A DNA stretch of 64,000 nt from contig JAEXOO010000031.1 in NCBI GenBank assembly GCA_023439305.1, forward strand, positions 62,001 through 126,000, written 5' to 3'. Of the stretch, positions 43,674 through 52,356 are shown piece by piece. The notes below the pieces were generated by a model that ran no database searches, had not been told where the DNA came from, and saw only the letters and a list, made by a program, of their open reading frames with translations. Position numbers and translations under genes: made by a program. This DNA comes from Pseudomonadota bacterium. GTDB lineage: Bacteria > Pseudomonadota > Gammaproteobacteria > Burkholderiales > Burkholderiaceae_B. Position 1 is the stretch's first letter, and every line of letters begins with the position of its first letter.

Positions 43674-44906
43674 ATGCCTGCACCCTCACATCCATCTTCT
43701 CCCTTGCTCTGGCCCTTGATTGCCTGCCTGTATATTTCCCAGGGCATTCCTTTCGGCCTGGCCATGGAAGCCTTGCCCGCGGCGCTGCGTCATGCAGGCA
43801 CCAAGCTGAGCGCCCTGGCCTGGCTGCCTCTCGTAGGACTGCCCTGGGTCTTGAAATGGAGCTGGGCGCCCTGGGTCGACAATCACTGGCAAGCCGGCAT
43901 GGGACGCCGCCGCAGCTGGATCATCCCCATGCAGTGTCTGGTGCTGGCGTGCCTGCTGGCCGTATGGGCGCTGGGCATCTCCGGCGCCACGCTGCCTTGG
44001 CTGATTGCCCTGGCGGTACTGGCCTCGGTCGCCAGCGCCACACAGGATGTCGCCACCGACGCACTGGTTGCCGAGCAATTTCGCCCCGCCTCCTTGCCCA
44101 GCGCCAACGCCATACAGGTCGCCAGCACAATGATCGGTTTTTTTTATGGCGGGCCCGTCTTCTTGATGCTGTATGACAGGCTGGGCCAAGGTCCCGCCAT
44201 GCTGGCTCTGACGCTGCCCGTGGCGACCAGCCTGCTGCTGATCGGCATCTGGCGTGAACCGGCTGCCAGCCGGGCCACACCTTCGGCCACGGCCAGCCTG
44301 AGCACATTCCTGAAATCCGGCCGGACCGCCTGGGCGCTGCTGGCAGCGGCATTTCTATCGGCCATCACCATCGTCGCCTGCCACGGCCTGGGCAAACTGG
44401 TGCTGGTCGATGCCGGCTGGCCGCTGTCCAAGGTCGGGCAGATCGGCCTGGCGGGCGGTCTCGTGACTATCAGCGTCGGATGCGGCGGCGGCGCGTGGCT
44501 GGTGCGCCGTCTGGGAACCTGGAGCGCTTTTTACATCGGCATAGGATCGGCGGGGCTGGCCGCCGTGCTATGGGTATGGCTGGCCTGGCAAGGCTCGTCC
44601 CTACCTGACGCCGCCGTCTGGAGCGCCACCTTGCTGGCCAGTTTTGGCGCAGGCAGCGCCTCGGTCGCGGTCATGACCGCCGCCATGCATTTTGCCCATG
44701 CGCGCCAGCAGGCCGGCACGGACATGACCTTGGTGCAGAGCATGCGCGACCTGGGCGAAATGGCCGCTTCCTCGTCATTGATCGCCCTGGCTGCGGGCGT
44801 GGGTTACACCGGCGGCTTTCTGGCGGGGCTGGGGCTGGCCGCGCTGACCCTGATCCTGGTGCCGGCCCTGCTGGGCCGCACACATCAAGACGCCACGCAC
44901 ACCTAA
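43674..44906 (+). CDS. MFS transporter, RhtX/FptX siderophore-import type
   Basis: The 410-residue transporter has twelve hydrophobic helices and features of the RhtX/FptX group: YISQGIPFGLAMEALPAALR, KWSWAPWVDNHW, ATQDVATDALVAEQF and TMIGFFYGGPVFLMLYDRL. These single-component permeases move a ferrisiderophore or desferri-form across the inner membrane in place of an ABC system. The ATG at 43674 begins directly after the cupin stop; an overlapping longer frame was rejected. It completes a receptor-reductase-permease route. Confidence 0.87.
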   Translation: MPAPSHPSSPLLWPLIACLYISQGIPFGLAMEALPAALRHAGTKLSALAWLPLVGLPWVLKWSWAPWVDNHWQAGMGRRRSWIIPMQCLVLACLLAVWALGISGATLPWLIALAVLASVASATQDVATDALVAEQFRPASLPSANAIQVASTMIGFFYGGPVFLMLYDRLGQGPAMLALTLPVATSLLLIGIWREPAASRATPSATASLSTFLKSGRTAWALLAAAFLSAITIVACHGLGKLVLVDAGWPLSKVGQIGLAGGLVTISVGCGGGAWLVRRLGTWSAFYIGIGSAGLAAVLWVWLAWQGSSLPDAAVWSATLLASFGAGSASVAVMTAAMHFAHARQQAGTDMTLVQSMRDLGEMAASSSLIALAAGVGYTGGFLAGLGLAALTLILVPALLGRTHQDATHT

Positions 44907-44910
44907 GCCG

Positions 44911-45375
44911 TCAGGGACGGCCTGCCGTGCGCCCCCGTACGACCATCAGACGATCCAGGGCATTGGCGAACTCCCGGCGGTCGGCCTGGCTGAACGGCGG
45001 CGGGCCGCCGATATCGACGCCTGCGCCGCGCAGCTCTTCCATCATGTCGCGCATGGCCAGACGCTCGCCGATGGATCCGGCATCCAGCCGTTCGCCACGC
45101 GGGGTCAAAACCTGAGCCTGCCCCGCCAGCACCTGGGCCGCCAAGGGAATATCGGCAGTGATGACCAGGTCTCCGGCCGCCGCGTGCTGGACGATGTAGT
45201 CATCGGCCACATCAAAGCCGCGCGGCACCTGAACAGCGTGCAGCCAAGGCGAGGGCGGAGTGCGCAGCATTTGATTGGCCACCAGTGTCAGATGCCGTTC
45301 CCAGCGCTGCGCGGCTCGATACAGGATGTCTTTGATGACCGCCGGGCAGGCATCGGCATCCACCCAGATATGCAT
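44911..45375 (-). CDS. YaiI/YqxD-family (UPF0178) protein
   Basis: The 154-residue protein matches the PIN-like UPF0178 family: HIWVDADACPAVIKDILYRAA at the start, VPRGFDVADDYI, DLVITADIPLAAQVL and a LTPRGERLDAGSIGERLAMR loop. Several acidic residues point to a metal-dependent nuclease-like fold, but no activity is established. It lies just past the convergent siderophore operon and is followed after a stop and 3 bases by the small gene at 45379 on the same strand. Confidence 0.93.
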   Translation of the reverse strand: MHIWVDADACPAVIKDILYRAAQRWERHLTLVANQMLRTPPSPWLHAVQVPRGFDVADDYIVQHAAAGDLVITADIPLAAQVLAGQAQVLTPRGERLDAGSIGERLAMRDMMEELRGAGVDIGGPPPFSQADRREFANALDRLMVVRGRTAGRP

Positions 45376-45378
45376 GGA

Positions 45379-45645
45379 CTACAGCTCCAGGGCCTGGCCC
45401 AGCAAACGGTTCACCAGTTCGTTCATGGGCACATCTTCGGCTTGGGCGCGGGCATTCAGCGCGTCGATCACCGGTTGAGTCAGCTTGACAGGAAAGGACA
45501 CCAGGCCAGCGGCCTGATCCAGGCGACGCTGCTCGCGTCGATCCAGCACCACGGCCTCGCCGGCGAAGCGGGCCGGCGGCGTGGCCGCCTTCATCTTGCC
45601 CATCAGTTTCAGGGCCTTGTTCTTTTCGAGATCAGTTCGTTTCAT
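45379..45645 (-). CDS. Small protein with ribbon-helix-helix-like C-terminus
   Basis: From the ATG at 45645 the product is 88 residues. A basic N-terminal part (KRTDLEKNKALKLMGKMKAA) is followed by a segment that reads as a strand plus two helices: LVSFPVKLTQPVIDALNARA and DVPMNELVNRLLGQAL. That layout is like CopG/Arc-type DNA-binding proteins. No toxin partner is next to it, so it may be a stand-alone regulator. The ribosome site is weak; an ATG two codons upstream is equally possible. Confidence 0.6.
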   Translation of the reverse strand: MKRTDLEKNKALKLMGKMKAATPPARFAGEAVVLDRREQRRLDQAAGLVSFPVKLTQPVIDALNARAQAEDVPMNELVNRLLGQALEL

Positions 45646-45834
45646 GAGCATTTCGCCAAAAGCCGGCATGCCCGCTCGGAAAAAGCAGACTGCGCATGGC
45701 GAAGCCATGTGCCGGCATGGCATGCATACTGCGCAGGACAGCGGCAAATGTCCAGATATTTAGGGCGTTCCGTGGACTGGCCGACACAGAGCCCGCCATG
45801 ACTCCTCCCGTTGGCCCGGCTGCGCCCATAAAAA

Positions 45835-45854
45835 AAACCCGCCGAAGCGGGTTT
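45835..45854 (-). terminator. Terminator of the parvulin gene
   Basis: AAACCCGC, CGAA and GCGGGTTT form an 8-bp stem with a stable tetraloop. On the minus strand it runs into TTTTTTT. It begins 18 bases past the stop of the gene at 45872. Confidence 0.92.
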
Positions 45855-45871
45855 CTTGTCGCATGAAGCGA

Positions 45872-46153
45872 TCAGTCCTGACGGTCGGTGACTTCCACCA
45901 GGTGGTAGCCGAATTGCGTCTTGACGGGGCCTTGAACCACGCCCACGGGGGCGCTGAACACGACTTGGTCGAATTCGGGGACCATCTGGCCGCGGCCGAA
46001 GGTGCCCAGTTCACCGCCCATGCGGGACGATGGGCAGCTGGAATTTTCCTTGGCGACCTGGCCAAAGTCGGCGCCGGCTTCGATAGCGGCTTTCAGTTCG
46101 TTGGCTTTGTCTTCGGTGCTGACCAGAATGTGGCGTGCGGAGGCTTGTGCCAT
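45872..46153 (-). CDS. Parvulin-type peptidyl-prolyl isomerase (PpiC-like)
   Basis: The 93-residue single-domain rotamase matches PpiC: ASARHILVSTEDKANELKAAI at the start, SSCPSSRMGGELGTFGRGQMVPEFD in the middle and VKTQFGYHLVEV at the end. The active-site His, Cys, Phe and Met positions of parvulins are present. It acts on cytosolic proteins because no signal peptide exists. AAGGAG is 7 bases before the ATG at 46153. Confidence 0.95.
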   Translation of the reverse strand: MAQASARHILVSTEDKANELKAAIEAGADFGQVAKENSSCPSSRMGGELGTFGRGQMVPEFDQVVFSAPVGVVQGPVKTQFGYHLVEVTDRQD

Positions 46154-46240
46154 GGTGTACTCCTTTTTTGGGAAATCATTCAAGCTTAACCCGGAACCGG
46201 CCCGGGCGCGAAGCCCCCGAGCCGGTCCGATTCATCCGCA

Positions 46241-46945
46241 TCAGGCCTGAGCGGCCTTGCTCTTGCGTGCGGCCAGGCCCTTGCCCAGCACCACGATCAG
46301 GATGGCGCCGATGGCTTCGGCGATCAGCTTGGTCGTGGTGGACGGCGTGCCGAAATGCTCCACGAACACGACATCGGTCACCAGCATGCCGCCGGCGATC
46401 CAGCCCAGCAGGGCAGCGCCGAATGTCACCACCAGCGGGAAGCGGTCGATCAGCTTCAGGACCAGTGTGCTGCCCCAGATGATGATAGGCACGCTGACGA
46501 TCAGGCCAAAGACGACCAGACCGATCTGATGATCGGGGTTGGCCGTCTGGGCCGCGCCGGCAATGGCAATCACGTTGTCCAGGCTCATGACGAAGTCGGC
46601 CACGATAATGGTCTTGACGGCCTTCCACAGCGTTGCGCCGCCTTCCACATTGCCGTGTCCATCTTCTTCAGGAATCAACAGCTTCACGCCGATCCAGACC
46701 AGCAGCAAAGCGCCGACGATCTTCAGGTAAGGCACCGCCAGCAGTGTCAGCGCAAAGGCGATCAATACGACGCGCAGGCCGATGGCGCCGGCCGTACCCC
46801 ACAAAATGCCCTGCATGCGCTGCTTGGCCGGCAAATTGCGGCATGCCAACGCGATCACCACGGCGTTATCGCCCCCCAGCAGGATGTCGATCATGATGAT
46901 CTGAAACACTGCCGCCCAACTGATTGTCTGCAAAAGCTCAAGCAT
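46241..46945 (-). CDS. TerC-family membrane protein, probable manganese exporter
   Basis: The 234-residue protein has seven hydrophobic helices and the TerC hallmarks LLGGDNAVVIALACRNLP and DFVMSLDNVIAIAGAAQ, whose paired Asp-Asn motifs sit in the membrane and are thought to bind the metal ion. TerC relatives such as Alx and YkoY export Mn2+ and help metallate exported proteins. A yybP-ykoY riboswitch and terminator lie just upstream (47206-47045), giving a manganese-induced expression control that supports this role. Confidence 0.92.
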   Translation of the reverse strand: MLELLQTISWAAVFQIIMIDILLGGDNAVVIALACRNLPAKQRMQGILWGTAGAIGLRVVLIAFALTLLAVPYLKIVGALLLVWIGVKLLIPEEDGHGNVEGGATLWKAVKTIIVADFVMSLDNVIAIAGAAQTANPDHQIGLVVFGLIVSVPIIIWGSTLVLKLIDRFPLVVTFGAALLGWIAGGMLVTDVVFVEHFGTPSTTTKLIAEAIGAILIVVLGKGLAARKSKAAQA

Positions 46946-47044
46946 CTGTAGCCCGCCTCTTCAAGATGTTTAATGGAAACCAGACAGCCATTCTGCGGAG
47001 CATGCCGCATGCGGGATCCCCCCTTGCGCGGCGCCAAACAAAAT

Positions 47045-47070
47045 GGCCTGTTCCACCAGGGACACAGGCC
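47045..47070 (-). terminator. Riboswitch-controlled terminator hairpin (expression platform)
   Basis: GGCCTGT, a 12-base loop and ACAGGCC followed on the minus strand by ATTTTGTTT form an intrinsic terminator between the aptamer and terC. Metal binding to the aptamer would be expected to prevent its formation. Confidence 0.75.
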
Positions 47071-47081
47071 ATCTCGATTGT

Positions 47082-47206
47082 GGAGAGTTCGCCTTGCCCA
47101 TGATGGCAAGGTCTTGCTTGCAACCTGAGGTTGCCCGGGCACCGGGAATGAACAGAAACTGCCATTGCCGTAATGACGATGCACCGGAAAGTAAGCTACT
47201 CCCCTT
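47082..47206 (-). ncRNA. yybP-ykoY manganese riboswitch aptamer
   Basis: Read on the minus strand, this leader has the conserved opening AAGGGGAGTAGC, the internal element GCAAGACCTTGCC paired with GGGCAAGG, and the closing GAACTCTCC that pairs with the opening. This is the consensus layout of the yybP-ykoY RNA, which binds Mn2+. The aptamer stands in the 350-base leader of a TerC gene, the most common partner of this class in Proteobacteria. The remaining 100 bases down to the ATG hold only the terminator and a ribosome-site region. Confidence 0.9.
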
Positions 47207-47218
47207 GATAGGCGCAAA

Positions 47219-47246
47219 GTATAGCGATCTTACTGCCAACTGAAAA
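47219..47246 (-). promoter_or_regulatory. Sigma-70-type promoter of the riboswitch-terC transcript
   Basis: On the minus strand TTTTCA, a 17-base spacer and TATACT lie directly upstream of the aptamer. The TATACT is a near-consensus -10 box, and the likely start about 7 bases downstream leads straight into the riboswitch. Confidence 0.65.
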
Positions 47247-47298
47247 GCCCCCCTTTGCCGGCCGCCTATCTGTATCGGCCCGGCAAGGGGCGGCGTCG

Positions 47299-48267
47299 TT
47301 ACTCCAGTTCCAGCTTCACCTCGCGCGCGAGCGCCTTCCAGGCCGCATTGTCCTGCTTGATAAATTCCTCTGACTGCTGCGGGCTCAGCCCGGTCGCAAT
47401 GGCGCCAACAGTTTCCAGGGTCGGCTTGAGTTCATCCGATGCCATGATTTTATTGATCGTGACATTCAATACCTGCAACGGCTCGTCGGCCAGTCCCTTG
47501 GGCGCAAGCACGCCGTACCATTGAGTGGCTTCGTATCCCGGCACGCCTGCCTCCTGCATCGTCGGCACGTCAGGCAGGCTCGCCAGCCGAAAGTTCGATG
47601 TCACTGCGTAAGCCTTCAAGCGGCCTTCTTGGATGTGGGGCAGCAAGGGGGCCACGCCCAGCATGCCCAACGGCACCTGATTGCCCACTACGTCGGAGAC
47701 AGCCTGCCCGCCCCCTTTGTAAGGGATGTGCGTCATCGTGACGCCTGCCAGGTGACCCAGCAGCTCGCCGGCCAGATGCTGGGAGGTGCCCAGGCCTGAT
47801 GTTGCATAGCTCCAACGATCCGGGTCTGCCTTCATGGCCTGCAACAGGGAGGCCAGATCGGGCTGAGCCGTGGCAGCGGGCCCGACCAAGGCCATGGGCC
47901 CGCGCGCCAGGACAGCCACCGCCGCCATATCCCGCCCCACTTCCGGCTGCGGCCGCGCATACAGGCCTGGCCCCGGCACCGTAATCAGCGTATAGCCATC
48001 GGGCGCAGCCTTGCTGACATGCAGCAAGGCAATCGCCCCGGCAGCCCCTGGCCGATTTTCCACCACAACCGTCTGCCCAAGCTCAGTCTCCAGCTGGCGA
48101 GCGACCTGCCGCGTCAACGCGTCCATGCTTCCGCCGGCGACAAATCCCACGACCCAGGTGATCGGCTTGGCCTTGGGCCAGGCAGCCGGCTCCTTGGCCA
48201 GCGCTGGAGCGGCCGCCCCCGCTGCGACCGCCGCAGCCAGGGCCCATCTTTGAATGATTTTCTTCAT
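47299..48267 (-). CDS. Bug-type solute-binding protein (third copy), sulfatase operon
   Basis: The 322-residue periplasmic protein has a signal peptide (WALAAAVAAGAAAPALA) and Bug motifs VVGFVAGGSMDALTRQVARQL, VVVENRPGAAGAIA and MTHIPYKGGGQAVSD. It starts 24 bases after the sulfatase gene on the same strand, so its ligand is probably the sulfate ester or the alcohol that the sulfatase releases. The ATG at 48267 follows AAGGA. Confidence 0.92.
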   Translation of the reverse strand: MKKIIQRWALAAAVAAGAAAPALAKEPAAWPKAKPITWVVGFVAGGSMDALTRQVARQLETELGQTVVVENRPGAAGAIALLHVSKAAPDGYTLITVPGPGLYARPQPEVGRDMAAVAVLARGPMALVGPAATAQPDLASLLQAMKADPDRWSYATSGLGTSQHLAGELLGHLAGVTMTHIPYKGGGQAVSDVVGNQVPLGMLGVAPLLPHIQEGRLKAYAVTSNFRLASLPDVPTMQEAGVPGYEATQWYGVLAPKGLADEPLQVLNVTINKIMASDELKPTLETVGAIATGLSPQQSEEFIKQDNAAWKALAREVKLELE

Positions 48268-48290
48268 GAGAGAGTCCTTGATGGTCCGGT

Positions 48291-49613
48291 TCAAGCGTCT
48301 GCGCCAGGTCGAGTATTGGGATAGGCTGCACAGCTGTCATTGAACTGCTTGACCATGCCCAATATCGGGTTGAGCGTCCAGGTGTTGAAGATCAGCACGT
48401 CGTGCTCTTCCTTGGGATCCCGAATCAGATTGAACAAGTAAGGAGATTCCAGCTTACCCTTGCTGTCATTGACTTCGGGCTCCCAGTAGAAATGCAGCTT
48501 CCAGTCCCGCCACTTGACCGCCCGCAGCGTGTCCTTGATGTAGAACAGAAAGCCTTCGCGAGCGGATTTCTCTTGCTGGCCACACAGGAAATCAAGCTGA
48601 TCAACCCCGTCCACGGGTCTGTCCTGCGGAACAGTCGCGCCCGCCACACGGGCTAGAGTGGTGTAGATATCGGTGACGTGCACGATTTCATTGCTGACGG
48701 TGTCCGCCGCGATCTTGCCTGGCCAGCGCGCAATGAACGGCACGCGCAGACTGCCCTCCATCGCCGTGTGATAAGTGCCCCGCCAGGGCCCGGCGGTGCC
48801 ACGATAGGGTTGGCGGAATTCGGGGCCGTTGTCGCTGCAAAAGATGAACAGCGTATTCTCGGCAATGCCCAGCTGATCCACTTGATCGATCACCTGACCG
48901 ACACGAAAATCCATTTCCGCCATTGAATCGGCAAACTCTCCCTGGCCCGTACGCCCGACAAAATCCGGATGCGCCAAGGTCGGAAAGTGCAAGTGGACCA
49001 AAGGCAGATACAGAAAAAAAGGCTTGCCTTGTGCGTGATTACGCGCCATGAAATCCAGTGAAAGCGCCACCAGCTCCGCATCGATCTGGCGTCGTGCCTC
49101 CAGGTCGTATTCTTTTACGTCCGTGGACGGCTCGCCCGCCTTGCCCTGCATGATGTGCGGCAAGGGTGCAACCGAGGGATCGTAGCCGACAGTGGCTGTG
49201 AACTGGCTTTCGTCTGTTGTCCTGGGAATACCGTACCATTCGTCAAAGCCGCGATCCGACGGGTAGCGTCCGGCCACATCGCCCAAATGCCATTTGCCGA
49301 AATGTGCGCTCGCATAGCCTTGCCCCGACAGCAATTGCGCCAGCGTGATTTCCCGGGGGCTGATGCCCTGCGGCAATCCGGCCGGCACCGACTGCAAGGC
49401 ACCCGTACGGATGGGGTGGCGTCCGGTCATCAGCGCCGAGCGCGTCGGTACGCAATCACTTTCCACGTTGTAGTTATGCAGCAGCAGGCCCTGCCGGGCC
49501 AGCGCGTCAATACGCGGCGTGGGGGCGCCGCGCAAGGCGCCGCCACCATAGCATCCCAACTCCCCCCATCCGAGGTTGTCGGCCATGATCAATACAATAT
49601 TTGGCTGTGTCAT
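48291..49613 (-). CDS. Type I sulfatase (arylsulfatase-like)
   Basis: The 440-residue enzyme belongs to the alkaline-phosphatase-fold sulfatases. The signature CVPTR (C54 to R58) holds the Cys that must be converted to formylglycine, followed by SALMTGRHP. Metal ligands are visible in IMADNLGWGELG, where the second of the usual Asp pair is Asn, and in FCSDNGPE. GKWHLGD adds the substrate Lys and His. No signal peptide is present, so it is cytosolic and must act on imported esters. It is divergent from a LysR gene at 49778, the probable regulator. Confidence 0.94.
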   Translation of the reverse strand: MTQPNIVLIMADNLGWGELGCYGGGALRGAPTPRIDALARQGLLLHNYNVESDCVPTRSALMTGRHPIRTGALQSVPAGLPQGISPREITLAQLLSGQGYASAHFGKWHLGDVAGRYPSDRGFDEWYGIPRTTDESQFTATVGYDPSVAPLPHIMQGKAGEPSTDVKEYDLEARRQIDAELVALSLDFMARNHAQGKPFFLYLPLVHLHFPTLAHPDFVGRTGQGEFADSMAEMDFRVGQVIDQVDQLGIAENTLFIFCSDNGPEFRQPYRGTAGPWRGTYHTAMEGSLRVPFIARWPGKIAADTVSNEIVHVTDIYTTLARVAGATVPQDRPVDGVDQLDFLCGQQEKSAREGFLFYIKDTLRAVKWRDWKLHFYWEPEVNDSKGKLESPYLFNLIRDPKEEHDVLIFNTWTLNPILGMVKQFNDSCAAYPNTRPGADA

Positions 49614-49777
49614 CGGCTCGTCTCTTTTTTATCGCTGAAGCGAAAACTGTAGCCAAACCAACAACTTGATCCATAACCAAAAAGCCAAAAATACATGACA
49701 ATAAGGAATATTAAATTGATTGTTCAGCGGTCGCGCTGACCGGGCCTGTTTCCTGCCCGCCTATTCTCAAACCTGTC

Positions 49778-50695
49778 ATGACCTATTCATACAACGATCT
49801 TGTCTGCTTTCTGGCCGTCGTCGAGCACGGACAATTCAGCCGCGCGGCGGACGCTTTGCAACTGACGCAGCCAGCGGTCACCAAGATCATCCGGCGTTTG
49901 GAGGCCGCCGTGGGCACGCCTCTGTTTCACCGCAGCAGCCACGGCGTCGCACTGACCCCGGAAGGACTGCAATTCCTGCCGCCCGCACGCCGGCTGGTCC
50001 AACAACACCTGGACCTGCAGCGTGCCGCCAGCGATATCCAAGCGGGGCATATCGGTCTGGTTCGCATTGACCTCACGCTGGCGACCTCGGCCAGCGCCAT
50101 CCCGCAGGCTATCGCCACGCTGATTCGCCGCCGCCCTGGGCTGCGCGTGAAACTCGACGTGGACAAGTCAGATCAGTTGGGGCTCAAGCTGGACAACGGC
50201 GCGCTGGACTTCATCATCATCCCCAATTACGACCCTCCTCTGCAGAGTTCCCACCAAACCGACCTGGGCAGCGACGAACTGGTCGTGGCCGCACGCATCG
50301 GTCACCCCTTGGCGTTAGCGACCGCGCAATCGCGCCAGCCCCCCGAGCTGGCCCAGACCCTGGCCTATGGCTGGGCGCTGCCCAGCCGGGGCAGCAAAGC
50401 CAGGGACCATATCGAATCCCGCCACCACAGCCAGGGGCTGGCTCCCCCTAAAGTCGTACTCGAGATTCAGCACAATATCGATGCCGTCATCGACATTGTT
50501 GCCCACACGGATCTGCTGTGCTTCATTCCGGCCCAGATCTTGCGCAAAGCTCAGGATCGCCTGGAAAAACTGCCGCTCGGCGGGATGACGCTGCACCGTC
50601 AATGGCTCGCCATCCATCGTCCTGATTCTCCGTGCAGCGCATTGATGCTCGACCTGCTGACACTGCTGCAAGCCGTGCCACACAAGCGGCTATAG
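49778..50695 (+). CDS. LysR-family transcriptional regulator
   Basis: The 305-residue LysR regulator has an N-terminal winged helix (LVCFLAVVEHGQFSRAADALQ and TQPAVTKIIRRLEAAVG) and a two-lobed effector domain. The 164-base gap to the sulfatase holds an A/T-rich stretch (about 49660-49725) suitable for two divergent promoters. It probably activates 48291-47299 in answer to a sulfated or desulfated compound. Its last 6 bases overlap the convergent phosphodiesterase gene. Confidence 0.92.
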   Translation: MTYSYNDLVCFLAVVEHGQFSRAADALQLTQPAVTKIIRRLEAAVGTPLFHRSSHGVALTPEGLQFLPPARRLVQQHLDLQRAASDIQAGHIGLVRIDLTLATSASAIPQAIATLIRRRPGLRVKLDVDKSDQLGLKLDNGALDFIIIPNYDPPLQSSHQTDLGSDELVVAARIGHPLALATAQSRQPPELAQTLAYGWALPSRGSKARDHIESRHHSQGLAPPKVVLEIQHNIDAVIDIVAHTDLLCFIPAQILRKAQDRLEKLPLGGMTLHRQWLAIHRPDSPCSALMLDLLTLLQAVPHKRL

Positions 50696-51499
50696 GCACT
50701 TGAGCGCACTGATGTCGCCCGTATAGGGGAAGCGCAATTCCTCGTAGCCGAAGGGCTGAAAATGCACAGTCAGGCCGTCGTCATTGGGCAGGATCACCGC
50801 ATAGCTGGCCGGCTCGAAAGTAGACGTGGCGGCGCCGGGACGCTCCAGATCCAGCTCGTGCTGGTGATTGGTGCCGCTGACCGTCACAAACGGAAATCCA
50901 TTCCAGGTGCCGGCGGCGCAGCGGTGCACGTGCCCCGAAAACAGATGCACGGGCGCGGGATGCGCCTTGAGCAGGGGCAAGAGCAGTTCGGCATTGCTCA
51001 AACGCAGCCAATCCATGGACGGATACTGCAAGGCCGGCAAGGGATGGTGCGAGAACAGCATGACCGGACCTGCGTGCGTCGCCATCTGGCCGCGCAGCCA
51101 GCTCAGGCGTTCGTGGCATAGATACCCGTTGGTATAGCCGTCCTGCAAGGTGTCCAGATAGATCAACCGCCAGTCACCCAAGGATTCGGCGTGCTGCACG
51201 AAATCAGGCAAATCCGTGGACGACTGCGGAAACACCGCCTTGAACGCGTGCCGGCTATCGTGATTGCCCATCAACAGGCGCACGGGCGGGATCAGTTCCT
51301 GCAGCCCCATGCGCAGACGCTCGTAGGCCAGAGGATGGCCGGCATGCGTCAGGTCGCCGGTCAGCACGCACAGATCCGCATCAGCATGATGGTGATTGAT
51401 ATGACGCACGCAGCTGCGCAGCCGCTCCAGCGGATCCGAGCCAAACAGCAGCGCGCCGGGTGGGGTGATATGCAAGTCCGAGAACTGGATGATTTTCAT
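50690..51499 (-). CDS. Metallophosphodiesterase (GpdQ/CpdA-like)
   Basis: The 269-residue enzyme has the calcineurin-like metal motifs in order: SDLH (DxH), LTGDLTHAG (GD), MGNHD (GNHD), FSHHPLP and SGHVHRC. These build a dinuclear metal centre that cleaves phosphodiesters. As the last gene of a ugp-like operon it most likely hydrolyses glycerophosphodiesters to sn-glycerol-3-phosphate, as GpdQ does; a cAMP phosphodiesterase is the alternative. Its start is 9 bases after the permease stop. Confidence 0.88.
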   Translation of the reverse strand: MKIIQFSDLHITPPGALLFGSDPLERLRSCVRHINHHHADADLCVLTGDLTHAGHPLAYERLRMGLQELIPPVRLLMGNHDSRHAFKAVFPQSSTDLPDFVQHAESLGDWRLIYLDTLQDGYTNGYLCHERLSWLRGQMATHAGPVMLFSHHPLPALQYPSMDWLRLSNAELLLPLLKAHPAPVHLFSGHVHRCAAGTWNGFPFVTVSGTNHQHELDLERPGAATSTFEPASYAVILPNDDGLTVHFQPFGYEELRFPYTGDISALKCL

Positions 51500-51508
51500 G
51501 AACAACCC

Positions 51509-52351
51509 TTAACGAATGCCGGCCCGCAAAAAAGCCTGCATGAACTGTTTCTGAAACAGCAGAAAGCCCACCAGCAAGGGCAAGATAGTCATTAGCGTGG
51601 CGGCGCTGATCAAGGAAATGCTGACTCCGCTTTCAGGCGCGCCGAAGAGCGACAGGCCCACGGTCAGCGGACGGGTCTGTTCGGAACTGCTGATGACTAA
51701 GGGCCACAGGAAATTGTTCCAGTGCGTGGACACGGACACCAGCGCATAAGCCAGGTATACCGGCTTGACCAGCGGCACGTACACGCGCCACAGCACGCCC
51801 AGCCGGCTGCAGCCTTCCAGTCGGGCGGCGTCCTCCAGCTCGCGCGGCACCTGTTTGAAGGCCTGACGCAGCAGGAACACGCCGAAGGCGCTGGCCATAT
51901 AGGGCACGCCCATGCCCCACACCGTGTCCGTCCAGCCCAGCAGGGCCACCATGCGGTAGTTTTCCACGATCAGCACTTCGGGCAGGATGAACAATTGCAG
52001 CAGCAACAGCATGAACAGAAACTGGCTGCCGAAGAATCGGAACCGCGCAAAAGCATAGGCCGCCAGCGTGCACAGAACGAACTGCCCGGCCAGAATGACG
52101 CTGACCAGTACGGTGGTATTGAAGATATAGCGCAGCCACGGCGCCCTGTCCCAGGCCGCACTGAAATTGCCCAGCGTCCAGCCCGACGCCAGGTCAAGAC
52201 GCAAAGCGGCCGAGGGATCGCGGAACGCCGCCCAGCAGGCATACAGCAAGGGCGCGATCCACAGCAGCGCCAATACATGCGCCCCCAGGGTATCGAGCGA
52301 AGGCAGATAGACAGCGCGGCGTTGGACAGGAGCAGTCAGAACGGTATCCAT
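51509..52351 (-). CDS. ugpE: ABC transporter permease, UgpE-like
   Basis: The 280-residue inner-membrane protein has six hydrophobic helices and the ABC-permease EAA loop (LEDAARLEGCSRLGVLWRVYVPLVKP). Its pairing with UgpA-, UgpB- and UgpC-like genes supports a glycerol-3-phosphate or glycerophosphodiester importer. The ATG at 52351 is used; a GTG at 52360 that overlaps the previous stop as GTGA is an alternative. Confidence 0.9.
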   Translation of the reverse strand: MDTVLTAPVQRRAVYLPSLDTLGAHVLALLWIAPLLYACWAAFRDPSAALRLDLASGWTLGNFSAAWDRAPWLRYIFNTTVLVSVILAGQFVLCTLAAYAFARFRFFGSQFLFMLLLLQLFILPEVLIVENYRMVALLGWTDTVWGMGVPYMASAFGVFLLRQAFKQVPRELEDAARLEGCSRLGVLWRVYVPLVKPVYLAYALVSVSTHWNNFLWPLVISSSEQTRPLTVGLSLFGAPESGVSISLISAATLMTILPLLVGFLLFQKQFMQAFLRAGIR

Positions 52352-52356
52352 GGCGA

